Shown: piece by piece, positions 25,301 through 37,809 of the stretch
Position numbering within the stretch: position 1 is the stretch's first letter
How the letters are laid out: every line of letters begins with the position of its first letter
Assembly (NCBI RefSeq): GCF_001949145.1
Contig: NW_019091499.1
Location: forward strand, 1 to 64,000
DNA length: 64,000 nucleotides
Reading direction: 5' to 3'
From: Acanthaster planci
Lineage: Eukaryota; Echinodermata; Asteroidea; Valvatida; Acanthasteridae
The notes under the pieces: model-generated
The model's database searches: none
Seen by the model: only the letters and a program-made list of their open reading frames with translations
Told to the model about the DNA's origin: nothing
Made by a program: the position numbers and the translations under genes

Positions 25301-28300
25301 AAAATATTCACAGGGGTAACAGACAAAATTAGTTAGAATGCCACAAAAGGTTTTTAAGCTGAAACGAACGGGATTTGGCCTGAATTTCCTTTGAATAATG
25401 CTAGCTGCTTTTCCTACCTCGCAGGACGTTTAACGTCAACCAACAAGTTGTGAGATGGTTTTTCTAGTTTCTCTTGTTACATAAATTAGGGATTGTGCAT
25501 GAGTTGACTCGAGTATCATCCCTAATGAGTAAGCTTTACAAGGTGCATCTTTCAATCAACGGCCCTCACAAGATGTGAAACTGGTATAGTTTTTAGAGAA
25601 CCCTATTTCAACCGGCATGACCCCATCAACAGGTCTTTCTTGTTCAAGTCCATGAAATTGACACATCCCGCAATTACAAATTGGCTTACCTCTTTCTCAA
25701 CCTGACCCGCTATTCTCATGAAAGATTCTGAGGTTGGATCTTTGAGATTGTCCGTGAAAGGAACTCCTTCAATCGACACTCTCAGTCGGATTTCGTTTGC
25801 CTTCTCTGTTTTGCAAATTACATAATATTTCAGTCAGGTAAGACGAGTTGTCGTGTTTGTATTGCAAATTAAACCCAGCACTGGAAAAATGGCAATTTTA
25901 AGCCAACATTGAGCACCAAGATTTGGCCTACTCTCTAAACTTTTGGCAAATTATCAAAATGTTGCGTGGGTAAAAAATAGGTTTTGCACTGTTGGGCAAA
26001 TAAAAGCTCTCCGCATATCAGTTGAGAATCATTGCTGTTTTGTGATCTGTTTGCCCAACAGTCAAGAATTCACCTGGTACCCTGCAGTGCCCAAAATTTG
26101 CTCAAGGTTTTCACAGTGAAGTTGGAAACAAACGACTGGGTGTGTAAAACTGTGCATATGATCTGTTGTAAGAATCGATAATCGGAATGAATCAAAAAGA
26201 AAACTGGCACAAGCGGAGGTTGGGCATGTGACAAAAGGAACAACCAACCGGTAATCCATTATCACGTCCGACTTACCGGTGTAGGCCTACTTTGGGGATT
26301 TGTTAGAAGATACATCAACAATGTCAGGAGAGCAACAAGTACGTCATTACTGGATGGCAATGCTTTTTGAAAATCTTACCGTTGATGACATAAGGCGTAG
26401 ACATCTCTGGCCTTACTGTTGCTTGCTCTGAACCGGCATTTGACGTGGAAATAGTTGGTGGGTGTGTTGGTTGTAGTGACATTGATCCACTCGTCGTCGA
26501 GAATACTGTCGTTGATTCAATTGTAGCCATCATCGGTTCACTTGTAGAGTCCCTTGTCATGACTATGCTTGTCGATAGCAATGTAAGTGCAGCCGGGGAT
26601 TCTGTCTCCCCAATGGTATTAGTAGTCTCAGGCGAAGGAGTTGCTGATGTGTCGAATTCCCTCGTACTGTTTGTGAATTCTTGTGTGATTTCTTCCGTCG
26701 TTGTCAACGCATGCGTAGGTGATTTGTAAGGAGGAGCTGTTTCTGTTGAAGATTTTATTGTCTCTGTTGTGTTGACGGCGTCTGTAACGAAGTTGTCATC
26801 TGATGGGCGGGGTGTTTTTCCTTGCGTGTTGGACAAAAGATCACTTAATGTCGTGGTCATTTCAAGCGCTGTTGTACTTACAGGTGAAGGAAAAGCTGTA
26901 GCTGTTGATGTATTTATTATGTCATTTGACGGTGTTGACACAGTGGTAGAAAACGGCGATGATACATTAGCATGAGATGTGGATACATCATATGACATTG
27001 AAACTGTATCCACAAGTGGCTCTGTGGATGCAAGCAACGGCCTAGTGGATGTATTATTATGTCTTCCACTGACTGTAGCATCTGGAAGTGATGTGGAAAG
27101 ACCAAATGAAGTAGGTGTACTTTCATGTACTGCGGATGAATTTTCAGACGATGTCACTGAAAGCTCTGATGATAGGTTTGTTGGTTGGGTTGATAACTCC
27201 ACTGCCAGCGTGGAAGACTCTGCTGACGAATTAACCGTATCTTCTGTTGTATTGGATACCGTGGTGCTTTCATGTTGCGAAGACATTGGTGTTTGAACAG
27301 TCAATGTACTCGTTTCAAACTCATTAAAAGCCTGCCTTGTTGTGGTAGTCTCCATTATAGAGTCGGTTGTGTGAAATTCACCTGGTTGCGTTGTGAAAAA
27401 ATCGTTAACTGCTTCAGTTTCATTGGCTGATATAGAATCGGTATGTGTAGTAGATCCACTAACGTTTGTTACGTTCAACATCAACTCTGCTGTGGAAAGA
27501 ATTCTTGAATCAGAGCTTGTTGACGAACTGAAATCAATCGCTGATGGTGTGTTCGTGTCTATGGAGGTTGATTCGAAAATTGTTGCTGACGACGAGATGG
27601 TGCTAACTGTCCTGGCCAAAGTCGTAATGAGTGGAATCGTCGAATGGGCAGCTTGTGCTGGTTGGGTTGATGTTTCTTCTGGGCTTGAAGTTGAACTTTC
27701 GGCGTTGTTGGTAATGCTGAGTGATGATGTAACCGTGGGAGACGCCATACTTCCTTCTGATAACGTTGTAGAATCTGCAATTCCTGCGTGTGTAAAGTTG
27801 TTACTACTGTGAGTGAGGTTTGACAGTGTAATGGAAGATAAATGAGTTGTCGCTTCTGACACTGTTGTAGAATTTGCAGTAACGCTTGTAACACCTTGAG
27901 AACTCGTTCGATTTCTGCTTGTTTCTGTACTTGTCAACTTGGTCTCTTGATGGGGTTCACCCATGGTTGATCGACTGCTAACTGTTGTCGACTCATCGAA
28001 CTTCGTGTCAGTGGATGATGTGGCTCTTAGAATTGTGCTTGAGTGAGCTTCAGGGGTGCTCCTGGGGTTAAGAGGCTGTTTAATGATGTTCACTATTGGT
28101 GATGTGATCCCCAACCAGTATTCGTTGACTGACTTCACAACGGTGGCTCTGGAAAAAAGCGGTAGAGGAACAGATGTAAGTCTGCCACTGAATATATTAG
28201 GCTGTATTCAAAAATTGCTTCATCTTCACCTCAGTGGCATATCTAGTGAGGGGGTACTTGCTTCCTTCAAGACATATTTCTGACAACATTGAGAAATGGT

Positions 28301-31300
28301 ACTTTTACCAAATGGGCTGTGTCTTTTATAAAGTTGAACAATTGTTGCGCCCCCCCCCTGCAGTCAAAACTTGGAGTCGCTCTTATCTGTTTCTCGGTCG
28401 AGGGAGCTATTTTCAAAGAGAAAAGGTTGCAGGGCTGAGAGTGACCCTGTATATTTCTAAAAGTTTGGGATGACAGACTCAGTTAAAAACAACTTCTTAC
28501 ACGAAATGCACTGGCCCCTCGACATTCCAAGGTGCTGTCCACCTTGCTTGTAGTGTTCTCTTTTGCCCTCGGTCATTATGAGTGAGGGCGCTAGAGACTC
28601 GCCCATTGCAAGCCAAGGTCTTTATTCTGTTGTTGCTGTCACGGTAAGTGAATTGACCCACTGCGTCTGAGATTTCGTCATTGGCTCGTCGTGCCTGAAG
28701 TAAGAATCCACGGAAGGTAACCTCCGATTCCTCTCTGCTGGTGAGAGTGACTGTAAAGACGGACCATGACAAGCAAAATAGTATGTCTTGACATATTCCA
28801 ATTATTTTGTCCTTCCCATAATGTCTGACCTTCGCAATTAAAACCGCAGAAGCAATTTACTTCCCGTTGTACGACTGGTTTCTTTAAGAGATAGTCCCAT
28901 CTAATGCATCAGTTATCTGATCCCGGTCCCAAACCCTACATTAAAACTCAGATCCTAACCCCACGCTTGACCCAAAACCTAACTCAACTAACAAACCAAA
29001 ATCAAAAATAAACCGAAAAAATCACACTAGAAAAAACGAATTCATAACGACTCAGATACGTGCATACAAAGAAAACCTAAAAACCCTGATACTGCGAAAG
29101 ACACTCTACCCTGTGTGTGACGTTCCTTCGGGGGTCATCACACAAAGTGTGCAGCACTACAATACGTAAAAAGCGGGAAAATTACATAGTCTGGTTCCCT
29201 GACCTGAGTATTCCTGAATACATAAAATCTCAGGGTACAGTCCACGAATTCAAGTTCAAGCCTCCATTCTGCGTACATATGAAAGCTCAAAGACCTGGGG
29301 AGGTCATCCTGACAACGATTTACACAGTCTCACCATTTTGGGGGCTAAACAATCTCCTTTTCCAAAAATACTATGGGGGCAATTTTAATGAGCTGGCCAA
29401 AAATTCTCACTTGAATTAGTAGACTGCACCCTTATACGTCAGTTATCACCCGCGGCTAAATACATGTACATGTACATGTACAGCTATAACACAACGCGTA
29501 CGTGAGAAGCCCCGTTCGGGCCACGGACGCCATATTAAAATGAAGTCTGCGGTTTCAGGGCTGCAGTCCACTAATTCATGCAATAATTTTGGCCCAGCTC
29601 ATTAGCGTGAAAATACCCTTGCAGTTTCTTTTGAAAAAAGCAGATTGTTTGGCTCCTGAAAATGATTAAATTGTTTTAATCTTTGCCAGGATCAACCCCC
29701 TGAGTCTTCGGGCAGAATGGCTAAAAAATACAGTCGGAAAATGATCCTAACTTCCCCCTAAAGTACAGGGATAACATTTGATAAATGGCTGCATGCAGAC
29801 TTCTGAATTTTCCCTTTGGGGTGTCTTTGTGTTTGAATAATTAAAAATGTAATCGGTCCCCCCAAGAAAAAGGAAAAGAAATTTAAAAGGTTAAGGACAA
29901 ACAATAATTAATTTTTTTGAGAAACCCCAGGGATGTTGGATTGCATGTTATTGAACCCTGAACAATATGTTTTCAACGGGGGCTTGAATTAGTGGACTGC
30001 ACCCTCAGCTAGAAGCCATTTTGTTTCATTGATTTCACTTCGGGATGTACTTTACATAATGAGCAATGGCACAAAATATACAAGAATTTTTGACATTAAG
30101 ACACAAATTAACTGAACCGAATTGTCAGCTGGCCTCGTTGGATTGAGGCGTTGTCGGAAGGGGATTCAGGCGTTGTCGGTCACGTCGGTCTCTTTGCTTT
30201 GCCAAATTTACAGCACTGCATTTATCTTTGAATACAAAACGAGCCAACCAAGAGCTTCAGTTAGAACGTAAACTCAAGAATTCCATGATTCACCGCCGTC
30301 CATACGCGATTTTAAAGCATGTTATATTACATATTCATCCGCTGATCAGTAAATGCGGCCAAAAATGTCCCATCTTCCATGATATTAACCGAAGAATGAC
30401 CACAGTGAGTTCGGAGTAGGCCTATCCCCCCTTCTTGTCACGTGACATGGGTAATATTGGACCTGGGAACCAGACTAAACTTTTATTTGTCCCAGTGGAC
30501 CATGTGTCAAGTGGTTACAAAACTGAGTGTTTTGGTCATGTGATACAAATTTCTCAAGTTCAAAGCAAACTGAGTTCATGATTACTTCTACGAATACCGA
30601 TAAATACAATATCCTAAAATAAAGTTATAATTTCCGGTATTGGTCCCAAGTTGACGCAGACGAGTCAAGGCCCACAATTTAAGTCGACAGTTAGTGCCAA
30701 GTCTATGAAAAACATTTCACCTAGTTCCTTACAAGTAAACGCACAACCTGACACCTTAAGCCCTCAAGTAGGGATAAGTGATGAACCTAATATGGCCAAC
30801 TGCTTGATTGGAACCCCCATCATTATGACGGGAGTTACAGACTGTGTACAACTGCAGGCCACACATCCCTGGAGGCAACTGACAAAATGCCTATACATGT
30901 AGCGTCGCCATATGCAGCTCTAAATGCAGTTGGTTTTGCCTGCTGTAAATCATTTGTATTAAATGCCAGATTGTAATCTTCGCAATGATACAAAAGGGAG
31001 ATTTACAATCGCTGAATTCATGAAGTCCACGGAACACAAAACACGCATTACTACTACTCAGTACAGGACTTCGCCGAGGTTCTTTGGATGAATGTAATTA
31101 TTAGGTTTTTCTGCATAGGAAAACGGTCCCTCAACTTCCAATTGATAGAAGTGATGGAAAATGACTGGAAAAATTAATAAATCATGGTGGGACCATCGTG
31201 CGGCATCATGGGGGTCCTTTGATCCAAAATTTGACTTTTTAACGAAAATAGTGACAAAGTGCATCCCCGTATTCCGAGTATCCGTCTGTGCAATGTAGAT

Positions 31301-32156
31301 CCAAATGGCTCTGCGGCGTGCATGCGCGGCAATACAACAACCTATATGCACTATTTCACACATTGTGCAATTATGGTATTCAGACATGCAGATACGTCAC
31401 CTAGAATTTGAGTTTCACGGTCATTGCACAGAAATACAATAAAGGATGGGGTATCCTACAACAACAAAAGCTACTATTGTACATCAATTGTACCTCCACC
31501 CATAGTGGAGTCAAGCCCTAGTACTCGTTGGAAAATAGTATTCCTTTCCAACCTTCTCTTGGCATTTCCAGTGCACTTTTTGTTGCTTAAGTCTTTTTTA
31601 ATGTAAGGACTAATCTAATTCTGACTTTCAAACGGAAAGTGCAGAATTCTAAACAATTTTTCTTCTTGCACTTGAAAATATGATATAAAACTTTGGGTAC
31701 TTCGTGATTAAATTGTGAAGATTTTGAGGAATAGCGTAACATTTTCGGAGTCTTACTTACAATTCGCTAGGCATGTGAAGGGGAAAGACCTGGTGTATGC
31801 CAGCCAAATAAGAGACGTTTATTATTTCTTTGCAGTAAAGTATACATCTTATTAATTCCCCAGTTTATTGCATTGATTATTTGACTGTAGCTATAATTTT
31901 GATATCATCAAAGAACTTTTACCATTGACACCCCCTTGGAATATAACAAACTTGGCTTACCTGTTATTACACCCCCTGGCGCCACTATTGAGTCATCCAC
32001 CACCAGCCTGTAAGGAGATGCAGTATCCATAGCAACCGTATCCCTGTGCCCTGGTGTCATATTCATACAAACTGTTGCTGGGGCGCCTGTCGGGAACCCA
32101 AGTCCAACACCCATCACCCCCAATAGAGGGATGAAAAGTCCCCAGAATGCCATCAT
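22327..32156 (-). CDS. Reeler-mucin-SEA-EGF type I membrane protein
   Basis: A ten-exon gene: 32156-31961, 28750-28501, 28148-26380, 25805-25690, 25292-25228, 24954-24797, 24646-24478, 23640-23573, 23299-23176, 22807-22327. Every junction is phase-consistent and the total is 3396 nt (1131 residues plus stop). The ATG is chosen because an in-frame TGA lies just upstream. Order: signal peptide (about 1-19); Reeler (about 20-165; GAPATVCMNMTPGH, FRGFLLQAR, TLQARWTAP, ATVVKSVNEYW); Ser/Thr-rich mucin with many N-x-S/T sites (about 165-738); SEA (about 740-850, GSIV cleavage motif near 801); ten-cysteine EGF region (about 857-925); TM (937-962) followed by RRMRKKR; a 170-residue tail. Expected at the cell surface, possibly as a cleaved, sheddable two-chain mucin. 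No named orthologue recognised. A GT donor-like site just after the stop leaves a 3' UTR intron possible. Confidence 0.88.
23731..23812 (+). repeat. tRNA-derived SINE head or tRNA pseudogene
   Basis: GGATAGCTCAGATAG resembles an A box and GGTTCAAATTCC a B box at tRNA spacing, but the anticodon and acceptor stems do not pair well. It sits in an intron of the minus-strand mucin gene, in opposite orientation to that gene. Confidence 0.5.
26380..28148 (-). CDS. Giant Ser/Thr-rich mucin exon (part of the 22327-32156 gene)
   Basis: A single 1769-nt exon enters in phase 2 and leaves in phase 1. It begins with the last strand of the Reeler domain (ATVVKSVNEYW) and then encodes about 570 residues dominated by Ser, Thr, Asn, Glu and Pro with no cysteines until the splice. 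There is no regular tandem repeat, unlike many classical mucin exons. Heavy O-glycosylation is expected and many N-x-S/T sequons are visible. The composition leaves long open frames on the opposite strand, which I do not consider genes. Confidence 0.88.
29232..29432. mobile_element. MITE copy A (TIR family AGGGTGCAGTCCACTAATTCA)
   Basis: About 200 bp bounded by AGGGTACAGTCCACGAATTC on the left and TTGAATTAGTAGACTGCACC plus CT on the right, which are inverted copies with four differences over 22 bp. No coding capacity. Confidence 0.75.
29557..30005. mobile_element. MITE copy B (same TIR family)
   Basis: About 449 bp from AGGGCTGCAGTCCACTAATT to TGAATTAGTGGACTGCACCC plus T. The interior matches the copy near 40312-40762 in long blocks (CCAGCTCATTAGC, GATTGTTTGGC, CTTTGCCAGGATCAA-like, AATAATTAAAAATGTAAT, CAGGGATGTTGG, GCATGTTATTG), proving a family. 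Confidence 0.8.
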
Positions 32157-35100
32157 AGGCAATCAGGTTGTGTCTTCAAGGGTTCGTCGATCATCCATAC
32201 ATCAGAAGAAGCCGATCCCTTTTCACCTTCCGTTTCCATGGTAATACTGCATTGACACTGACTGATAGCCAGTGTCATCAGGATCTTAAGATCGGTGGCT
32301 GGGATGTCTCGCACTCTACCAAAACAATTCCAATACCCTTCCCCTTGATCAGACCTGTGATCCAGACGGCGTGAACTGAAAATTTCAAAATTCAAAAAGT
32401 TCAAATTGGACTCCAACCGAAAAGCTCTAACCTTGTTGGTAGCACCACAAACAGGATACACATGTATACCTTGATAGGCGATTATATAACAACGTCTTTC
32501 TCACTTTATATATCTATTTAGAAGCCCGCCTCGAAAAGGATGTCGTAGCAGACCTGCGCAATATTTGATTGTCCTGAAAGTCAACAAATTTACCGTACTC
32601 AGGTATTGAAATCCTTTCCTCGATCGAGATTAACACTTGTTCTTTTTAAAACCTGTCTGCGTTTGTAACACTTAAAACTTTGATGGACAACCCAATTAAG
32701 ACTCATTTTCAAACTTTGTTATTGAAGGGCCGTGACGCTTCCACAACTAGGATGCCGGTGAGACAAGTGCACCTTTACTTAGTGGGGACCGCATAGAAAT
32801 AAGCTGTGATCTCCGAACCCATTGCTCAGCATGTTACTTCTACGGTCCACTTCTATTATGACGCGTTGTCATTACTGTCACCATTGTGGTCCTCGTTGAC
32901 ATTATCATCGATACTGCTTGACACCATCACCACCACTGGCAACGCATGAGCACAACACCTTCATCACCAGCAGTTTAAACAACCACTAACAACATGCCAC
33001 ATGTACATGTAATGTTTATCTCTCTATACACACAGGTACATAACTATTAACAGCATATGAGAAAAATGTTTTGTTTTTATTTAAATTTTACAGATCTGGG
33101 TTTCTTCTCCATTTTAAACATGAAATAAGATAGGATTAAGAATAAGATTCTGTATTCAGAACCTATAGACTGCATCCCTATACATGTGGTACTTTACAAG
33201 TACATACTTACTTCTTTCAGAACAGCAGTGAACAAACTTGAGCCAGTTATGCTAACGTCGTTATGTCACCAACGTTGAATAGCTGCATTTAAAGTACAGT
33301 TGGATAGGTCTTGACAACTGAAATGAGTCCACTTCGCCAGTGTCACCAGTGAAGAATGTATCAGTGTCAGTTCACAGTCACATTTTCGATAAAATTGGCT
33401 GTACAGTGCTGTACTGTGTAGGCTGTGATGGTTTCGAGTTTACTGAATGTGTCTCAGCATATGCATAAACAACAACAGTACATTTTCGGCGACTGACACA
33501 CATGGGTGTGCCCACAGTTGAACCGCTCCGCTTCAGTGATCCTTAATAGTTAGGGCCGCGTGGCATGAATGAAACTCTTGCTGACGACGTTTTCTTCCTC
33601 TGTGGACTAACAAACACGAATGAGAAGGGAAACGAACGTCTAGCCATGAAACTAGGCCATAGCCCAGGGGCCCATCACTAGCTGCATTTTTTATGGATAT
33701 CATTTTGTAACCTGAGGGGGCTAGCACAACGGGATATTAGAGAATGGAGGAAGCATGGATGAGACAGATGTGACCATGAAGAGGCAGGACGAACGGGAGT
33801 ACTGGAGGTTTACATGAAGTGATCTGGGTGGCAACTTCCTTAAGGAATCGGCCAGTATTATGATTGAGACGGACACAATTTCCCCAATCAAGATTACTGA
33901 GATAAGTTTATATGCCCACGATGTTCACAGAATTACAAATGAGTCCGACGGACCAATTTTGCAGTTTTCTATTGACAACTGAAAACATTTTTGATGTTTG
34001 CCAAATACCCTGACTATTTCTGACGAAACGGGATACTGATTATAGGTTGGTGGCAAAAGATCACCCGAGTTCTTTAATTGTCTTTACTGTGGTAATGTGT
34101 AAATGTACTTCTATATAAGTATGTTCATGTACTCGGGGGTACGGGTTCTCCAGGGATGCAGGCCAGTAAATAGGCCGAAAACTACTTGCACGGGCCAAAT
34201 CACAATTTTTATGCACTCAAATTCTCTACGAAATAGAGCATTTTGTGGCCCATGAACGTGAAGATTAACAGGTTTAGGCGGGCAAAGAGAATACCATCTT
34301 CCGACTGAGTGAGATTTGGAAGAAATAGGTTCCTGGAAACTGTCTTTTTTTTTTAGAAGTGTAGGCATCGATATTTCAAAATGGCGAGGGGCTTCACGAG
34401 TGCATTTAAGGGGTGACCTTCCGTGGAAATAAATATCTTCAAAAGTCATCAGTTAATGAATGGAAATTTGAAAAGATGGTGACAAATCATAAACTGGGCT
34501 TTAATTTGATGTGCGTCTTGAACGGCTTAGAAACTCGTGAGTATTTTCCTGATTTTTTGAAGTTCGGATATTTATCACTGTTGGCTATGGCAGTTTATTT
34601 ACTAGCCTGCAACCTATATATCCAAGATGGCGACCTCTATTTTTAAGAGGGCGCCTTCCATGTCAGTGTGTCGGGGTGTCTGATGTGGCTCAGAATGATC
34701 TGCAAATGTATCATCGTGACTGTAATGGAGAATAAGTTCTCTTTTTTCTTTCCTGTCCGATTTTGCTGCTTTGTCGGACTGTGATTCATGCAGTCAGTAA
34801 ACAAGGATGCGATCGTGTACTGGACAGCTTTGTTTTTGACAGTACTGGCACTCACCCAAGCTGAGAAACCACTCAGAAGTATCTTTTCTCGTGCATGTGT
34901 AATGTTTTTAATGAGGAATCTCTTACATTTCTCTAAAAACGTATAATCGTTGATGAAATTTCCTTTTTTTCAATTAGGCGCCATAGTAACTTCAGCAAAT
35001 TTCCCGTCCATGTTCAAGCCTGATGGAGGGGGAAACAACCACTGGCTTGCCTGAAAACTTTTTTGGCCAATTCAAACATTTTGACTGGTGGATGTAATGT

Positions 35101-35900
35101 GGTATTGCAAGATAGGAGAGCGATGGGCTGCTTGCCCAGATTTTGAAACTCAAAAGTCTGATTGGTCCAGCGTAGAGTCTGAGTTTCAAAACATGAGTTC
35201 TGTACTGCGTCCCCCGGTCAAGGGCAAACCCTGTGTGCGAATTTCTACCCTATAGTTGGCCAAACCTAACCCTTATCAACAAACATTAAAAAAAATTAAC
35301 CCTAGTTTGCAGTCACAAACAATTATTCCAGCATGCAGCTGAGAAAGTTGGAAATTCACAGACGCAAGACTACATAGCCAAACTACACAGTTATACACTA
35401 TCAGCCCTATACTCAAGGTCATAGGCCCATAACTGTTGGACAACCATTTCCAATTATTCACCTCCAACCGATTTTGGAACCTCTGTTCCCTCTGTTTTAC
35501 ACGTTTTCGGGGAAGTTATTATTATTTTTAATATGCATTCTTACATATGTGTATTATTAGCACAAGAGCTATTACAATTTCTACTGTGTATACATTATAC
35601 GCAAGTAGCAATAAACGAATACTAATAGTGCCGGGGACTGGGGGAGGCAAGGGGGGAAACGCCCCCATTTAGGAAGAACAAGAATAATTAAGAAAACCAC
35701 GGAGGAAAAGAAAACAAAAAGACAAATTTGTTGGATGAAAATTACCGTTTTCTGTGAAAATGCATCGGAATGAATCTCCTGATGAGTCTTTGTTGAGCCC
35801 CCCCCCCTTCCTAGCTGGCGACGCCCTTGGGTAAGGTTGAACACTTTTCACTTATATCAGTACATGAAGTGTAACACTGGACACTCAAGAGGGAAAATTC
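32157..35900. other. Intergenic region between the two head-to-head mucin genes (left part)
   Basis: It should hold the promoter of the minus-strand mucin gene near 32157-32500. I see no reliable core promoter. Further on there are only short chance frames and a C-run repeat near 35800. No gene is recognised. Confidence 0.4.
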
Positions 35901-35920
35901 GAAATCAATAATGTGTAAAA

Positions 35921-36752
35921 GGCATTAAGGCGAGAACCAGCGCGTGAACCAACTCGCGGTCGTACTCCATTCATTTGCACTACACTTTCTGGTTCACAGT
36001 GACGTCACACTTTGGTACTCTATCCGGTTCGTAAATGTAACGTCACTTCAGTTTAAACCACGCCCCCTGCACAGTGCACTGCACACGTGCACTGCATGCA
36101 CATAGGGTTACATGCATTGATCGCCGTTTACATGGAACCGGAAGTTAACGCGCAACTTCTGCGATTGTCCAATGAGAGCCTGCAAATCGTTGCGCGTCCG
36201 CCTTTGTGACGAAGTCGTTCATAAAGGACTTAGTCACTACTGAGTGAACTGAATCTGCTTGCCGTGAAGAAGGTACTCGGTTACCGAAAGCTCGGCAATC
36301 ACATATTTCAGAGCACTGATTTGATATTATATATTCTTGTCGGCCGGAGTAGGTCATTGTGAGCCATAAAGTGCAGTGGCTGCGTTCGAATAGCTTCCCT
36401 AAATAAACCAGTGTTACACGTAAGTGAAGCCTCGAAATGAAGCTAATTGAACGCTGCAGTGTATTCGCCAAGGCATTCTGGGAAAAAGGTTTCCAGTCCC
36501 CGTCACGTTCCATCATATCCAGCTCGAATGGTCCATTCGTGGCGTCATTAAACTCGGGCAGCCTCCTGAGACCCGCTCGCCAGCCGGGGTAGTGGTGGCT
36601 GACACCAGGACAGGCACGAGGATCACGTGATGGATAAACGAACGCTCTCGTGTAAGTTTGACTTACACGTGTAAGCTAATCGAACGCACCCAGTGTAAAC
36701 GAATGGAGTACGTGCGCGTGTTGGTTCGCGCTCTGGTTTTCGCTTTAATGCC
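35921..36752. mobile_element. Inverted-repeat element with a second element nested inside
   Basis: GGCATTAAGGCGAGAACCAG..CGCG at the left and CGCG..CTCTGGTTTTCGCTTTAATGCC at the right, with GAATGGAGTAC blocks, form terminal inverted repeats of about 50 bp. Inside, 36378-36691 has its own inverted ends (GGCTGCGTTCGAATAGCTT and AAGCTAATCGAACGCACCC). No coding capacity. Confidence 0.7.
36378..36691. mobile_element. Nested small TIR element
   Basis: Ends GGCTGCGTTCGAATAGCTT (36378-36396) and AAGCTAATCGAACGCACCC (36673-36691) are inverted copies with two to three differences. The length of 314 bp and the lack of coding capacity fit a MITE. Confidence 0.65.
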
Positions 36753-37364
36753 CAGTCACACACATAGTACGGGCGGGGCGAAGTAAGAAAAAACAGTGTA
36801 AACCGGTTTGCTAAGGTACTGAATTTTCGGCCCCACTAGGCCTTCATTGGAGGTGTGGGGGCACTAGTGGTTTGAATGCAGGAAAGTCCACATTCAAACC
36901 GCCTGGCGTCAGTGTTCCTATCCGGAATATGATGCTCTGTTCTGTCTCCAAGCGCCGAGCGTCTGAGGTTGTCATGGTTAGAGCACACACGCACATGTCG
37001 TCACAGGTGTGTGGTGCCTTGGTGAGGTGGCACGCTATACAGGGTGCCCTAGGAGTTGACGACAGACGCTTCGCATGTGCTCGGTGAATCGGTCAGCTAT
37101 CGGCCAAGAGCCGTTTCGTTTCATCAACAAAGTGGACACCGCATTGTTGGCAGGAGATACAGTACACGAAGTTGGCTGAAGTACACGTGAATCATCCTCT
37201 GGGGGTATCGATGAAACATCGGTGAAGCGATCGGTGCACCTTAGCAAATCGGTGAGCATTTTTTTCTTTCTTTGCTTTTCTTACATTACTATACTTATCA
37301 TCAGTGCTCCGTAGTTTTCTTATAATTTGATTTTTACACACATAATTGTGCGAGTGACGTATTC

Positions 37365-37585
37365 ACTTCGGTACTCTGTCCGGTTTCGGAAGTGACTTCG
37401 TCACAAAGGCAGACGCGCTACGATTTGCAGGCTCTCATTGGAGAATCGCTGACGTTGAGCGTTAACTTCCGGTTCCATGGTTCCATGTAAACGGCGATCA
37501 ATGCATGTAAACCTATGTGCAGTCCACGTGTGCAGTAGGCGTGGTTTAAACTGAAGTGACGTCACACTTACGAACCGCATACAAG
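37365..37585. repeat. Inverted copy of the 35990-36215 segment
   Basis: Blocks CTTCGTCACAAAGGC, GATTTGCAGGCTCTCATTGG, GTTAACTTCCGGTTCCATG, GTAAACGGCGATCAATGCAT and GTGGTTTAAACTGAAGTGAC are the reverse complement, in order, of sequence at 35990-36215. A more diverged copy lies near 55885-56100. Confidence 0.75.
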
Positions 37586-37640
37586 CCGGAATAAATTACG
37601 CGTACTCAGTGTGCTCCGCGTCAAACGTTCGTAATCCTTT

Positions 37641-37731
37641 ATATCGACGAGAATATAATATAAAATCAGTGCTCTAAAGTGGCAATCACATATTTCAGAG
37701 CACTGATTTGATATTATATTCTCGTCGATAT
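37641..37731. repeat. Near-perfect hairpin with 35-bp arms
   Basis: ATATCGACGAGAATATAATA...AAATCAGTGCTCT is followed after a 21-base loop by AGAGCACTGATTT...ATATTATATTCTCGTCGATAT. Only about one mismatch is visible. One arm recurs near 36310-36345. Confidence 0.8.
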
Positions 37732-37809
37732 TCTGATCACGGTGCTACACAGCCCTTCCATAGTTCATAATCCTTTACTTGCGCGCCTCCTGGCGCGTAC
37801 GGAAGCGTG

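Larger units (their letters stand above)
28751..31960. other. Intron 1 of the Reeler-mucin gene, repeat-bearing
   Basis: A phase 1 intron splits the Reeler domain. It carries two copies of a MITE family (29232-29432 and 29557-30005) and a TACATG microsatellite (about 29462-29482). No other exon is needed: joining the flanking exons restores VITVTLTS in frame. Confidence 0.75.

Noticed and set aside
26445-27812. Plus-strand open frames of 68-139 codons
   Set aside because: They are antisense to the Ser/Thr-rich mucin exon, whose skewed codon composition removes stops on the other strand.
29460-29482. TACATG repeats as a possible CRISPR-like or regulatory array
   Set aside because: It is a plain hexanucleotide microsatellite; similar TGTACA stretches occur at 44834 and 45008.
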